Shown here in pieces: positions 63,141 through 64,000 of a DNA stretch of 64,000 bases. The stretch's first letter is position 1; each line of letters opens with the position of its first letter. The position numbers and the translations under genes were made by a program. Source of the DNA: Pristionchus mayeri (Eukaryota; Nematoda; Chromadorea; Rhabditida; Neodiplogasteridae); the NCBI GenBank assembly GCA_036245805.1, contig BTRK01000004.1, positions 34,209,541-34,273,540 on the forward strand. The letters are read 5' to 3'. The notes under the pieces were generated by a model. That model ran no database searches. It had not been told where the DNA came from and was given only the letters and a program-made list of their open reading frames with translations.

Positions 63141-64000
63141 AAATATCACGCCTCTCACGAGAGAATCGAGCTAGAATCGCCATTCCAGGAAATGGAGGGA
63201 AAACCGTGAAATGAGTTCTTACCGGATTTGGGCATCCTGTGACATGTCTGACACTACCCCAAAGTCTCATTGTGCAGACTTCATTTTGGAGCTGCCTACG
63301 CCGGGCATGATGTAGACAGCTCTCACTTTGAGCCCTCATATCTCTGTTACAGTGAAAGATAGAACAAAATTGACCTCTGTGTGACCCCCACTCATTTTTC
63401 GAGCTCTATCGATCTATATAGTTCGTTTTGTATAAAAGTCGATTTTAACAGTGGCATACAGTAGGCCAATTTTCCCAAAAGTGTAGGCAAAGAAGCAGCC
63501 CGTTTTTACATACGTTGTAGAACTTTCCAAGGGCTATCGAATAAGTGGTTTGCGCAAAAAATAGCAGGGGTATAATTCGGGTTAAGGTCTTTTTAGTTTT
63601 CCCGATGATTTCAAGTCAATTCATTTCATTCCGAACAGCGTTGAGACCGCTCGACTCGCCCGATCCAGAGAGAATGATTGTCTTGTCTAAACATTTTCCG
63701 AAGAAAAATAATTTCAAATCATCGGGAAAACTAAGAAGACCTTAACTCGAATTATACCCCTGCTAGTTTTGGCGCAAACAACTTATTCGATAGCCCTTGG
63801 AAAGTTCTACAACATATGTAAAAACGGGCTGCTTCTTTACCTACACTTTTGAGAAAATTGGCCTACTGTATGCCAGTGTTAAAATCGACTTTTATACAAA
63901 TCGATCTATATAGATCGATAGAGCTCGAAAAATGAGTGGGGGTCATTAAGAGGTCAATTTTGTTCTATCTTTCACTGTTACCGAGATATGAGAGCTCAAG
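63141..64000. mobile_element. Foldback element (same family as 53413-55369), cut by the window end
   Basis: Starts ATATCACGCCTCTCACGAGAG like the element at 53413. Arms pair around a centre near 63640 (TTCAAGTCAATTC region), and the right arm runs off the window. Its core is present once, not triplicated. It lies in a kinase intron. Confidence 0.75.

Overview
The window looks like chromosomal DNA of a free-living or rhabditid-type nematode. Genes are split by short introns with GT...TTTCAG-type ends. The recognisable families are nematode-typical: Srh/Sri-like serpentine receptors, a CYP2-clan P450, an MSP-domain gene, a galectin, a KIN-15/16-like tyrosine kinase and an RTE retrotransposon. 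All exon models were read by eye from splice signals, phase and paralogue comparison; no search or RNA evidence was available.

Layout. 0-8.3 kb: a galectin gene (+), then on the minus strand a frameshifted RING gene, a GTP-cyclohydrolase-I feedback regulatory protein (GFRP) gene and two tandem RING genes. One of these two is split by a full-length RTE element with an 8-bp target-site duplication. 10-20.3 kb: two paralogous multi-exon chemoreceptor genes (+) flank an eleven-exon P450 (-) that carries an in-frame stop. 22-39.3 kb: five tandem copies of a gene family I do not recognise. Its product reads as four small beta-rich (OB-like) repeats plus a helical tail. Only copy 4 (35739-37805) is intact; the others are broken by exon loss, frameshifts, stops, a transposon or 5' truncation. 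44.7-49.2 kb: a threefold 1.4-kb tandem amplification carrying an MSP-domain exon (-) and a small secreted-peptide gene (+). 51.2-51.9 kb: a secreted protein gene (-). 62.3-63.1 kb: the C-terminal half of a tyrosine kinase catalytic domain (-).

Much of the rest is long inverted-repeat (foldback) DNA. About ten palindromes of 1-4 kb were seen, mostly between 27 and 64 kb. They include a hAT-like one (8-bp duplication), a Tc1/mariner-like one (TA ends), one whose palindromic core is tandemly triplicated, and one running off the window end. Several lie against gene breakpoints, so palindromes and tandem duplication seem to be the main forces shaping this region.

There is no operon-like pathway here. 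It is a gene-family birth-and-death landscape: intact members (RING copy 2, GFRP, both receptors apart from an unresolved 5' junction, repeat-family copy 4) sit beside decaying sisters.
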